A stretch of DNA of 23,371 nucleotides from DATNFP01 sp035606335 (lineage in GTDB: Bacteria; Bacteroidota; Bacteroidia; Chitinophagales; Chitinophagaceae). The translations under genes were made by a program, and so were the position numbers. Positions 14,820-21,784 of the stretch are shown piece by piece. How positions within the stretch are numbered: position 1 is the first letter of the stretch; each line of letters starts with the position of its first letter. The stretch spans positions 1 through 23,371 of the forward strand of contig DATNFP010000070.1 in assembly GCA_035606335.1 (NCBI GenBank), read 5' to 3'. Under the pieces are notes generated by a model. It did no database searches. It was not told the origin of the DNA and worked only from the letters and a program-made list of their open reading frames with translations.

Positions 14820-15493
14820 TCTCCTAATGACCAGTCGATTGGTTTAATTCCATGTTGCTGTAGCCAGTTATTGGCTTTGCTGAAATGATGACATCCAAAG
14901 AAACCATTATGTGCCGATAACGGGGATGGGTGAGCGGCTTTTAGCACTAAGTGCTTTGTTTTATCTATAATAGCTTCTTTGCTTTGTGCGAACCTGCCCC
15001 AAAGCATAAATACCACATGCTCCTTATCGGCAGATATAACTTTAATAACATCGTCTGTAAAATAGTGCCACCCTATTTCGCTGTGCGACATGGGTTTGTG
15101 TGCTTCTACCGTAAGGGAAGCATTAAGTAATAATACACCCTCTTTTGCCCATTTCTCCAAGTTGCCATTATGGGAAATAGGGATATCCAGATCGGCGTGT
15201 ATCTCCTTAAATATATTAATCAGCGATGGAGGAGGGGGAACATTTTCCGGTACCGAAAATGAAAGACCATGTGCCTGGCCAACATTGTGATATGGGTCTT
15301 GCCCCAATATCACCACCTTTACATTATTAAAGTGGGTACATTCAAATGCATTGAAAATTAATTTGCCCGGGGGATAAATTGTTTTTCCTGCCTTCCTTTC
15401 GTCTTTTAAAAATGTGACTATTTTTTCAAAATATGGTTTCTCAAATTCTTCTTTCAGTTCTTTTTTCCAGCTCGATTCTATATTTACTTCCAT
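14816..15493 (-). CDS. ung: Uracil-DNA glycosylase, family 1
   Basis: Ung removes uracil from DNA in base-excision repair. The 225-residue protein has all family 1 motifs: GQDPYHN at 64-70 with catalytic D66, PPPPSL at 86-91 for backbone compression, LLLNASLTV with N124 for uracil recognition, and AHPSPLSAHNGF at 187-198 with H188. Length is normal. It is the first gene of a 4-bp-overlap chain with plsC and the DUF2520 gene. A possible -7 box lies just upstream at 15501. Confidence 0.97.
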   Translation of the reverse strand: MEVNIESSWKKELKEEFEKPYFEKIVTFLKDERKAGKTIYPPGKLIFNAFECTHFNNVKVVILGQDPYHNVGQAHGLSFSVPENVPPPPSLINIFKEIHADLDIPISHNGNLEKWAKEGVLLLNASLTVEAHKPMSHSEIGWHYFTDDVIKVISADKEHVVFMLWGRFAQSKEAIIDKTKHLVLKAAHPSPLSAHNGFFGCHHFSKANNWLQQHGIKPIDWSLGE

Positions 15494-15500
15494 AGCCCAA

Positions 15501-15508
15501 TAAAGATA
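15501..15508 (-). promoter_or_regulatory. Possible -7 box upstream of ung
   Basis: On the minus strand this reads TATCTTTA, matching TAnnTTTG at all but the last fixed base. It lies 7 bases before the ung ATG, so a transcript from it would be nearly leaderless. This is a weak call. Confidence 0.3.
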
Positions 15509-15519
15509 AATATCAATTA

Positions 15520-16044
15520 TTATTTTTTATTAGTGCCGGCTTTTGACTTATCAACATCTGCTGCAGGAGCGTTTTTATTAGGTTGCTGCATAATGGAGAA
15601 ACTACCGCACATGGATTTGTTCTTCCATTTTTGTGAGAGCACTATCAGGTACATATCAGTTTTATCCGGTATAAACGAATAAATAATATATCCTGGTTGT
15701 TCTCCTTTTTTAAGGGCTTTCTGCGCTATTTTTTTATCGTCTCCGTCATACAGTTCCATTATAGTTTTGGATGATTCGAGGCTGCCTACAAATATGAATT
15801 GATATAGGGTGCCTTTATCCAATTGCACGGCTATAGGAAAAGGAGTTTCGGACCTCATAGTGACCATTGCATCTTTGTAAATCTCCATTCCCTGATTTTT
15901 AAAAGCCTGCATTAGTCCATGTGCCTGTACTATTATGGTTTTATCCATGCAGCCTATATTAGCCTGTGGTTGCTGTTGCTGGGCAAATGCTGCACTTGAG
16001 AATAAAAAAGTGCTTAATGAGATCAAGACAAAAAGCTTCTTCAT
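15520..16044 (-). CDS. Secreted protein of unknown function
   Basis: I do not recognise a family. The 174-residue protein has a clear signal peptide (MKKLFVLISLSTFLF..., cut after AFA near residue 21). The mature part has a Q-rich start, a cysteine at about 32 and another near residue 145 that could pair, and a beta-rich core with LDKGTLYQFIFVGSL and KTIMELYDGDDKK. The tail is lysine-, alanine- and asparagine-rich and probably disordered. The core resembles small beta-sandwich domains that hold a bound-ligand or pre-peptidase-like fold, but this is only an impression. It stands alone between ung and the FAH gene, with a possible -7 box at 16066. Confidence 0.8.
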   Translation of the reverse strand: MKKLFVLISLSTFLFSSAAFAQQQQPQANIGCMDKTIIVQAHGLMQAFKNQGMEIYKDAMVTMRSETPFPIAVQLDKGTLYQFIFVGSLESSKTIMELYDGDDKKIAQKALKKGEQPGYIIYSFIPDKTDMYLIVLSQKWKNKSMCGSFSIMQQPNKNAPAADVDKSKAGTNKK

Positions 16045-16065
16045 CAGGAGTAGTTTTTGGAAAAA

Positions 16066-16073
16066 CGAAGGTA
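16066..16073 (-). promoter_or_regulatory. Possible -7 box upstream of the unknown secreted-protein gene
   Basis: On the minus strand this reads TACCTTCG, one base from TAnnTTTG, 21 bases before the start codon at 16044. No -33 TTG is evident. Confidence 0.3.
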
Positions 16074-16107
16074 AAGGGAAATAAATTTTTTTATTGTAAC
16101 TAATTTA

Positions 16108-16719
16108 TTACCGGATATCCACATCCAATAGTTTCTGGCCATTAAGATATCCTTCCAGTTTATCATATACACTTAATGAGCCAACACCGGCAGGCGTACC
16201 TGTAAATACTATATCGCCAATATTTAATGTGAAATACCTGGAAGCATGCTCCAATATCTGGTTTATATTAAACAGCATATCTTTTGTATTACCTTCCTGT
16301 ACTATATTGTCGTTTACCTTTAGCTGGAAATTGAGATTATTCAGATCCAGGTCGGGTGTTATGTCAATAAATTTACCTACAGCAGCAGAGGCATCAAATG
16401 CTTTTGCTATTTCCCATGGGAGGCCCTTTTGCATTTGTTTTTTTTGCACATCTCTTGCTGTAAAGTCGATGCCTACTGATACATGGTTATAATATTTTCT
16501 TGCAAAACGCTCGTGTATATATTTTCCGTTTTTATTTATCTTAATTACAACTTCCAATTCGTATTGAAGATCATCTGTAAATTCCGGATAATATAATGGT
16601 TTGTCTGGAAGGAGAAGCGCATTTTTGGGCTTCATGAAGAGAACCGGCTCGGATGGGACTTCATTATTAAGTTCTTTCACATGTTCGCTGTAATTTCGTC
16701 CGACACAAATAATTTTCAT
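16108..16719 (-). CDS. Fumarylacetoacetate hydrolase (FAH) family protein, FAHD1/YcgM-like
   Basis: The short 203-residue FAH-fold enzyme has metal ligands E54 and E56 (YELEVVI) and D85 (VGIDFTARD), followed by KGLPWEIAKAFD and the C-terminal FTGTPAGVG. The N-terminal CVGRNYSEHVKEL fits the FAHD1/YcgM branch, whose members act as acylpyruvase, oxaloacetate decarboxylase or oxaloacetate tautomerase. The last activity would protect succinate dehydrogenase from enol-oxaloacetate, but the specific reaction cannot be told from sequence. It is divergent from the thioesterase gene, with only 18 bp between the start codons, so promoters must overlap. Confidence 0.9.
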   Translation of the reverse strand: MKIICVGRNYSEHVKELNNEVPSEPVLFMKPKNALLLPDKPLYYPEFTDDLQYELEVVIKINKNGKYIHERFARKYYNHVSVGIDFTARDVQKKQMQKGLPWEIAKAFDASAAVGKFIDITPDLDLNNLNFQLKVNDNIVQEGNTKDMLFNINQILEHASRYFTLNIGDIVFTGTPAGVGSLSVYDKLEGYLNGQKLLDVDIR

Positions 16720-16737
16720 AAGATAAAGCGATTTGAA

Positions 16738-17181
16738 ATGGGTCGTGTAAAAGTAAAATTTCCTGATGAAAAACCACTAATAATTGTGAGAATACCCGTC
16801 AGGATAGGTGATATTAATTATGGCGGTCATATAGGAAATGATTCGGTGTTGTCAATTATTCATGAAGCTCGCATGCAGTTGCTCGCAGGGTGGGGGTATG
16901 ATGAATTGCATGCTGGTGGCAACGCTCTTATCATGGCCGACGTAATTATCGCTTACAGGGGCGAGGCATTTTATGGAGATGTTCTCGATATAGCAATTTA
17001 TGCTGAAGAGATAACCAATAACTCATTCGACCTTTTGTATCATATTACAACACAACGTGATAGCACAACAAAAGACATCGCTCATGCTAAAACAGGTATG
17101 GTATGTTTTGATTATAAATCCCGTAAAATAGCTTCTATGACAGAAGAGTTGAAAACAAGATTGCAAAGCGCGGATTTTTAA
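16738..17181 (+). CDS. Acyl-CoA thioesterase-like hotdog protein
   Basis: The 147-residue protein has a 4HBT-type hotdog domain: IPVRIGDINYGGHIGNDSVLSIIHEAR, split as RIGDINYGGHIGND (catalytic aspartate region) and the helix LSIIHEARMQLL, then YRGEAFYGDVLDI and HAKTGMVCFDY. It probably hydrolyses an acyl-CoA in the cytoplasm; the substrate is unknown. I chose ATG 16738 because the domain begins soon after. The frame is open back to 16681, but that would overlap the divergent FAH gene by 39 bp. A tRNA gene follows after 32 bp. Confidence 0.85.
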   Translation: MGRVKVKFPDEKPLIIVRIPVRIGDINYGGHIGNDSVLSIIHEARMQLLAGWGYDELHAGGNALIMADVIIAYRGEAFYGDVLDIAIYAEEITNNSFDLLYHITTQRDSTTKDIAHAKTGMVCFDYKSRKIASMTEELKTRLQSADF

Positions 17182-17191
17182 AGTTTTTTTA

Positions 17192-17199
17192 TACCTTTG
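17192..17199 (+). promoter_or_regulatory. Bacteroidota-type -7 box for tRNA-Met
   Basis: TACCTTTG matches TAnnTTTG exactly and lies 14 bases before the mature 5' end of the tRNA. A T-run precedes it. The nearest TTG (17161) is too far away for a standard -33 element. Confidence 0.6.
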
Positions 17200-17213
17200 C
17201 CATCCAATTTTTT

Positions 17214-17290
17214 GGCGAGGTAGCTCAGATGGTTAGAGCGCAGGATTCATAACCCTGAGGTGACGGGTTCAACTCCCGTCCTCGCTACCA
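17214..17290 (+). tRNA. tRNA-Met (anticodon CAT), elongator type
   Basis: The 77-nucleotide tRNA folds into a full cloverleaf. The acceptor stem GGCGAGG pairs with CCTCGCT, including a G1-U72 pair, and the 3' CCA is encoded. The D arm is GCTC/GAGC. The anticodon loop TTCATAA gives CAT at 34-36. The T arm is ACGGG/CCCGT around TTCAACT. The paired 1-72 position and the lack of three G-C pairs at 29-31/39-41 argue against an initiator. The acceptor bases 4-5/68-69 (G-C, A-U) do not look like the C-G pairs expected for tRNA-Ile(CAT). Positions 31 and 39 form an A-C mismatch. Confidence 0.96.
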
Positions 17291-17313
17291 AAGGAGATTT
17301 TTTCCATGTTTTT

Positions 17314-17342
17314 AAAGGGTTGCTCTAAAGAGCGACCCTTTT
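17314..17342 (+). terminator. Rho-independent terminator after tRNA-Met
   Basis: A stem of about 12 bp (17314-17325 with 17330-17341, one G-T pair) around a TAAA loop ends in a T-run. It lies 23 bp after the tRNA. From 17343 to 17529 I see no gene, repeat or promoter. Confidence 0.8.
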
Positions 17343-17529
17343 CATTTTAACTCCTTTACCAGGGATTCAATCTATTACTCAAAAACGACAACAAACTTGA
17401 TATGGATTAATGCGAAACGTTAAGTTGCGATTGCGAGGATCTTGCCATGAGACTAGATTAGAAAATGCGAAATGCCAAAACCTGTTAGATAAATGATGTT
17501 CGATGGATATAGCGTTATGCACGAATCTG

Positions 17530-20500
17530 TTATTTAATATTCAACGAAAAATACCACACAGGTTGTTTACAAAGGTTACCAGGCCATGCTATATCCAATC
17601 GTAATGGATAGCCTGCTAGGGTAGTTCTCACGCTGAGTCCATAAGCCATAAGCCATTTGTTGTTTTGCGGATTTGTGCTGTTCCATGTTTCTCTTGCATT
17701 CCCTGCGTCGGTAAAAATTCCTAATTGCAAATTGTTGATGGATGGCAATGGCGTCTGTATAGGGATTAGCGTTTGGAAGATTGGGAAATAAACATCAGCA
17801 TTTATCACTGTGTATTGATTGCCGTACAATGAGTTTTGATAATAACCCCTGAACGGTGTTACCAGTGTCTGGAATGCATAGGGTGCTGACTGGCTGAAAT
17901 GCACATTGCTGTCTACCCTGGGCGTAACATTATTATCTACGCCACCAAGATTGTAAAGCACATATTTATCTCCTGCACTATACCCGGTGTGCAACTGCAT
18001 AACCAATGTAATGTATTTGTACAGCGGCTGATGGTAAGCCAGGTGAATGCTGCTTCCTATAAGGGCCGATTCCTGTTGTGAGAAACCTTTGAACGCATCC
18101 AGTAATGCCTTTGCATAAAAACCTTTAAATAAGTAAGGTAGGGTAGGATGTAGCTTATTTATTTCTGCTGATAGTGTAGTAATAGACCATATACTTTTTA
18201 TGTCTTCAAAGTCAAGGCTATATTTATCTGTTGCGAGGAATATGGTCCGGTCGTCTCTTACTGCTGTTCGCAGGCCGAGAGATATATCGTAGTTGATGGG
18301 GTCATGCAATGATACCTCATAATAATGTGTCTTTATTTTTGCATTTCCGGGATATTGCCTGCCATTCTCATCTACCCAGCCACTGTCGTTGTCCGGTTGA
18401 AGGCTTTCCACATCCCTTAAGTAGGTTAGTCCCCAATCTATTTTTCCAGAAGTGTTTAGATAATTGATAAACAAAAGACTTCCTTCTGTAGTTGCTGGTA
18501 TTCTGTATCCAACGCTGAAGTGATGATTTTCAAAAAGGTCTGTAAATCCTCCTTGTGCCATTCCTCCAATTTCCGGGAATTTAAACTGCCCCTGATAGTT
18601 TTGATAGGGCTGATACCTGTTAATGAAATAATCATTATTCACTAATGCACTAAACCAGGCACTTTGCAATTGCAATACATACGGCTCTACTTTTTTACGG
18701 TTATATGCCAACGACTGCTCGGTACTATCTTTGCTATGGGCAGCTTTCTTTTTGGCATCTTTCGATGTAAATACTTCATCAAGGATTGTTTGAGAATTGG
18801 TTTTTGCCCTGGCTAATATAGAATCTTCTTTTGCCTGTTCTTTTTGCCTTTTCCTGTAATCTTCCAGCCACGTGCTTGTTGTATCGTTTGGTTGTATTTT
18901 ATTACCCTCCAACCATTGCGCAATTGGCTCTGTAGTTATGGTAATACTGTCCTTAGCTATTGAATCAACAAAAGTAATTTCATTGCTTTTCGTCAGATAT
19001 TGGTATGGCTGGTAATGAGATAATGGCGTGGATGAAGTTTGTGGAGATGCATTATTGAGCAGAGTAAATCTTTCTGTTCCCGTGCCAGTGTAAGTTGCCA
19101 GTATTTGTTCGTTCATTACTAGTTGTGGCTTGCTCCATTTTATATATGAAATTGTATCTGCTTTTATTGGTTGTATTTTTTTATCCCTTATGGTATAGAT
19201 GCCCTGCCACACAGTATCAGGGTCATATCCTACTCCTATCTTCCATATTTTTGGCTTTAGTTGTTTTGGCCGGTTTGATTCAAAAACAATTATTCCTGTT
19301 TTGTCTGTTGTGGGGCTATTGTCGTCATAGCTATCATTTGTAAAAGGCATATAAGTGCCTTTGTTCTCATTGTATTTTACAATATCACTCTGGCCTTTTG
19401 TATATGCAGATAGTAAAAATTCTCTGTTTGAAAGTGGGGTAATACTTGTTATTCCATCTACGCCATATAGCTTGTCGGTCTCCAGTAAATTACCATTAGT
19501 AGCATATCTTTTTATTGCTATTTTGCCTTTCACAGGCTGTGTTATAAACAGCTCTTTCCCATCAGGATGCCATTGCAGTATAGGATAGATATCGGGACTA
19601 TGATCGCTTATCCAGGGTGGCAACTGGTATGTATTTATTTTTTGTGTTTTTACACTTATTATATCGTAGATATATACCGTGCGCTGATTATATAGCTGTG
19701 ACACATAAGCTACATATTGTTTGTCAGGGCTTAGAAGAATATTGGTGATAATGCCTTTTTTGTGAGGCAGCGTTATTGTATTAGCCTGCTTTACTACTTC
19801 ATTGTCTTTTTCTCTGGAAAACCTTTTTGCATAGAAATTAAAGCATTGCACATATAGGCTGTCAAGTGGTTTTTTAGCTATCAGTCGTATCGCCCTGGCA
19901 AGCGATTTCTTTTTCTTTAGCTGAAAAAATAATTGCATTACAGCCTGTTTATAATAATTATCTGCAAGAAAATAACAAAATGCGTGGCCGCTCAACCTGG
20001 GCTCATAAGCAATTACCTGCTGCCAGCTTAAAAAATGACTATGTCCGAATGACCGGCGCAGATCATCTTCTGCTGCTATTGTCCAGCCATGGGCAAAGTA
20101 GCGAATGGCCCCTTCCTTGAACCAATCAGGTATCTGGCTACCACCTTTTGCCTGGTCTGCAGTATTACCTTCTTTAAATTGTTCCTCCCATATATCCCTT
20201 GCAATACCTTCATACAGTTGGTCTTTCAGATCTGCGTAGTCACCTTTGTATGCGAGTACTATCCTGTCTCCTTTATATATGAATGTAGGCAAAGTGAATT
20301 GTTGTGTCTCAAAACTGCCGGTATTGGTTTCGTATTGCTCGCTTACCGACGGATATACAATGATATTAGGAGCGTGTTCAGGACTGTTAAGCGTTTCTTT
20401 TTTTACTTTTTCCAGTGCATCCGGTATTTGTCTTACCAGGAATGCACCAATGCTGTCTGCTCCTGCAGGAAAATAAACATGAAATTGCTTGGTGTGATAA

Positions 20501-20652
20501 GCCTTCCAATGAAATTTATGAAATTGAAAACGATTGTAGCGCTGCTGTTGTTCTGTTTGCGCTTTTACAAATGAAGGCGCAGCAAGTATAAGCGAAACAA
20601 AACAAAGAAAAAAAAGTAAGTATCTGTGATGTGATTTTATAAGTTGTCTCAT
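17530..20652 (-). CDS. Outer-membrane protein with degenerate peptidase-like domain, PD40 propeller and Omp85-like barrel
   Basis: The 1040-residue protein has a signal peptide (about 1-32, ending VKAQ). Residues about 40-285 look like a peptidase-MA (gluzincin-like) domain: PDWFKEGAIRYF at 175-186 keeps the usual WxxEGxAxY, but the expected HExxH is missing (LYEGIARDIWEEQF lies at that place), so it is probably not a protease. Residues about 295-580 hold PD40/TolB-type propeller repeats (LLSPDKQYVAYVS, LQWHPDGKELFIT). A charged, lysine-rich linker spans about 590-650. Residues about 660-1040 look like an Omp85-superfamily barrel, with FRGYYQNSLYGNQY at 934-947, LGIFTDAGNARETW, and a final PLRLDIAWPG. 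POTRA domains are absent. The protein may be a surface or transport factor; the exact role is unknown. A 99-bp gap separates it from the divergent gene at 20752. Confidence 0.85.
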   Translation of the reverse strand: MRQLIKSHHRYLLFFLCFVSLILAAPSFVKAQTEQQQRYNRFQFHKFHWKAYHTKQFHVYFPAGADSIGAFLVRQIPDALEKVKKETLNSPEHAPNIIVYPSVSEQYETNTGSFETQQFTLPTFIYKGDRIVLAYKGDYADLKDQLYEGIARDIWEEQFKEGNTADQAKGGSQIPDWFKEGAIRYFAHGWTIAAEDDLRRSFGHSHFLSWQQVIAYEPRLSGHAFCYFLADNYYKQAVMQLFFQLKKKKSLARAIRLIAKKPLDSLYVQCFNFYAKRFSREKDNEVVKQANTITLPHKKGIITNILLSPDKQYVAYVSQLYNQRTVYIYDIISVKTQKINTYQLPPWISDHSPDIYPILQWHPDGKELFITQPVKGKIAIKRYATNGNLLETDKLYGVDGITSITPLSNREFLLSAYTKGQSDIVKYNENKGTYMPFTNDSYDDNSPTTDKTGIIVFESNRPKQLKPKIWKIGVGYDPDTVWQGIYTIRDKKIQPIKADTISYIKWSKPQLVMNEQILATYTGTGTERFTLLNNASPQTSSTPLSHYQPYQYLTKSNEITFVDSIAKDSITITTEPIAQWLEGNKIQPNDTTSTWLEDYRKRQKEQAKEDSILARAKTNSQTILDEVFTSKDAKKKAAHSKDSTEQSLAYNRKKVEPYVLQLQSAWFSALVNNDYFINRYQPYQNYQGQFKFPEIGGMAQGGFTDLFENHHFSVGYRIPATTEGSLLFINYLNTSGKIDWGLTYLRDVESLQPDNDSGWVDENGRQYPGNAKIKTHYYEVSLHDPINYDISLGLRTAVRDDRTIFLATDKYSLDFEDIKSIWSITTLSAEINKLHPTLPYLFKGFYAKALLDAFKGFSQQESALIGSSIHLAYHQPLYKYITLVMQLHTGYSAGDKYVLYNLGGVDNNVTPRVDSNVHFSQSAPYAFQTLVTPFRGYYQNSLYGNQYTVINADVYFPIFQTLIPIQTPLPSINNLQLGIFTDAGNARETWNSTNPQNNKWLMAYGLSVRTTLAGYPLRLDIAWPGNLCKQPVWYFSLNIK

Positions 20653-20751
20653 TTAAAATTCTCAAAATGGGTTTAAGGAAATAATGAACAAAAATCTTAT
20701 AATTTATTGGATTTTCTTACTATTGCTATAGAATTATTCTTTCTGTAACCT

Positions 20752-21636
20752 ATGGTCTCTATGTGTTTAAAATATTTTCCCCAATTTATTTCCGTCATTG
20801 CGTTATTACTATTTTCTTATCCACCTGCCTTGTATGCACAAAGCAACGTATGGGCAGGCAAGCAACTAACTTCCGATAAGGCAAAGAAAGGGAAAGACAA
20901 GCTCAAAGACTGGAAAGACCATTTACAAAAATGGGGACTTGACAGCAATTACAATCACGAGCTGGACTTAGGGGCTAAACTCAATACAAATGGATGGAGC
21001 GGCTGTGTATATCTGTTCAAAAAAGTAAGCAAAAGGCAGCTATCCTTTTGGCAGCTTGGCTTTTCTGAAATAAAGGACGAAAAACAGGTGAAGCAGCAAG
21101 GCTCATTCGGTGCCTTCCCTCAGTTGGGTAATCCTTCTTCTTACATATTTGGAAAGATTAATAATCTCTATGCTTTGCAGTTGGGTTATGGCAGGCAGAC
21201 GATTTTATTACCTGATGTTTTAGAAGGCAATATTTCCGTAAGCTTCAGATATAATGGAGGGTTTAGCCTTGCTATGTTAAAGCCTTATTACTTAAAGCTG
21301 ATCAATGTAGATTATTCCCAGCCAAATGATCCGGCCACAGTACAGCAGCAAAAATATAGTAGCGCAAATGCCGATAAGTTTTTAAATACCGGCTACGTAT
21401 TCGGTGCTGGCAGTTGGAGCAAAGGGCTTAATGAAATGGAATATATACCAGGTGCCTATTTAGAAGGGGCTTTTGTAATTACTCCCGGCAACCAGAAAGC
21501 CTTTATCGAAAATGTTACACTCGGTGGCAACATTGCTTATTATGCAAAAGATCTTCCCATAATGGCAGACAGGCCTGCATATAATTTGCAAGCCTGTCTG
21601 TTTGTGGGGTTGAGTTTGGGAAAGAGGTGGAGATAA
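20752..21636 (+). CDS. Secreted or outer-membrane protein of unknown function
   Basis: I do not recognise a named family. The 294-residue protein has a signal peptide (about 1-30, ending YAQ) with alternative starts at 20752 and 20761. A lysine-rich helical stretch follows (KAKKGKDKLKDWKDHLQKW). Then come alternating beta strands with aromatic residues: SGCVYLFKK, LSFWQLGFSEI, YALQLGYGRQT, NISVSFRYNGGFSLAM. The end, LQACLFVGLSLGKRWR, looks like the last strand of an outer-membrane barrel. Its divergent neighbour is the Omp85-like protein, so a joint envelope role is possible but unproven. The 3' end converges on the RHS gene. Confidence 0.8.
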   Translation: MVSMCLKYFPQFISVIALLLFSYPPALYAQSNVWAGKQLTSDKAKKGKDKLKDWKDHLQKWGLDSNYNHELDLGAKLNTNGWSGCVYLFKKVSKRQLSFWQLGFSEIKDEKQVKQQGSFGAFPQLGNPSSYIFGKINNLYALQLGYGRQTILLPDVLEGNISVSFRYNGGFSLAMLKPYYLKLINVDYSQPNDPATVQQQKYSSANADKFLNTGYVFGAGSWSKGLNEMEYIPGAYLEGAFVITPGNQKAFIENVTLGGNIAYYAKDLPIMADRPAYNLQACLFVGLSLGKRWR

Positions 21637-21653
21637 TCCTAACCGAGTTATAC

Positions 21654-21684
21654 ATAACAAGATGTCTACAATACTGCTTGTTAT
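21654..21684. repeat. Short inverted repeat between convergent genes
   Basis: ATAACAAG (21654-21661) and CTTGTTAT (21677-21684) form a perfect 8-bp stem with a 15-base loop. It lies 17 bp after the stop of the secreted-protein gene and 100 bp after the end of the RHS gene. Without a strong T-run it is only a weak candidate for a bidirectional terminator. Confidence 0.35.
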
Positions 21685-21784
21685 TCCAAATCGCTGTTTA
21701 GCATAGGTAAAAAGTATCATGGTTTCCAAACACAACTGTATTGTATCACAGGTTATTTAATAAATACTCTCCTAAAATACCTCG

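Noticed and set aside
16681..16737. N-terminal extension of the second thioesterase
   Set aside because: It would overlap the divergent FAH gene by 39 bp and adds no domain sequence; ATG 16738 is preferred.
17214..17290. tRNA-Ile(CAT) or initiator tRNA-Met, and the A31-C39 mismatch as a defect
   Set aside because: Acceptor-stem pairs and the 1-72 pair fit elongator tRNA-Met. A mismatch at 31-39 is tolerated in many tRNAs, so I do not treat it as damage.
17343..17529. Possible small gene or regulatory RNA after the tRNA terminator
   Set aside because: No convincing frame, hairpin or promoter is visible, and nothing repeats elsewhere in the window.
19095..20574. Plus-strand frames of 76-161 residues
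   Set aside because: They are antisense to the 1040-residue outer-membrane protein and are rich in C, F, L and Y, as expected for shadow translation.
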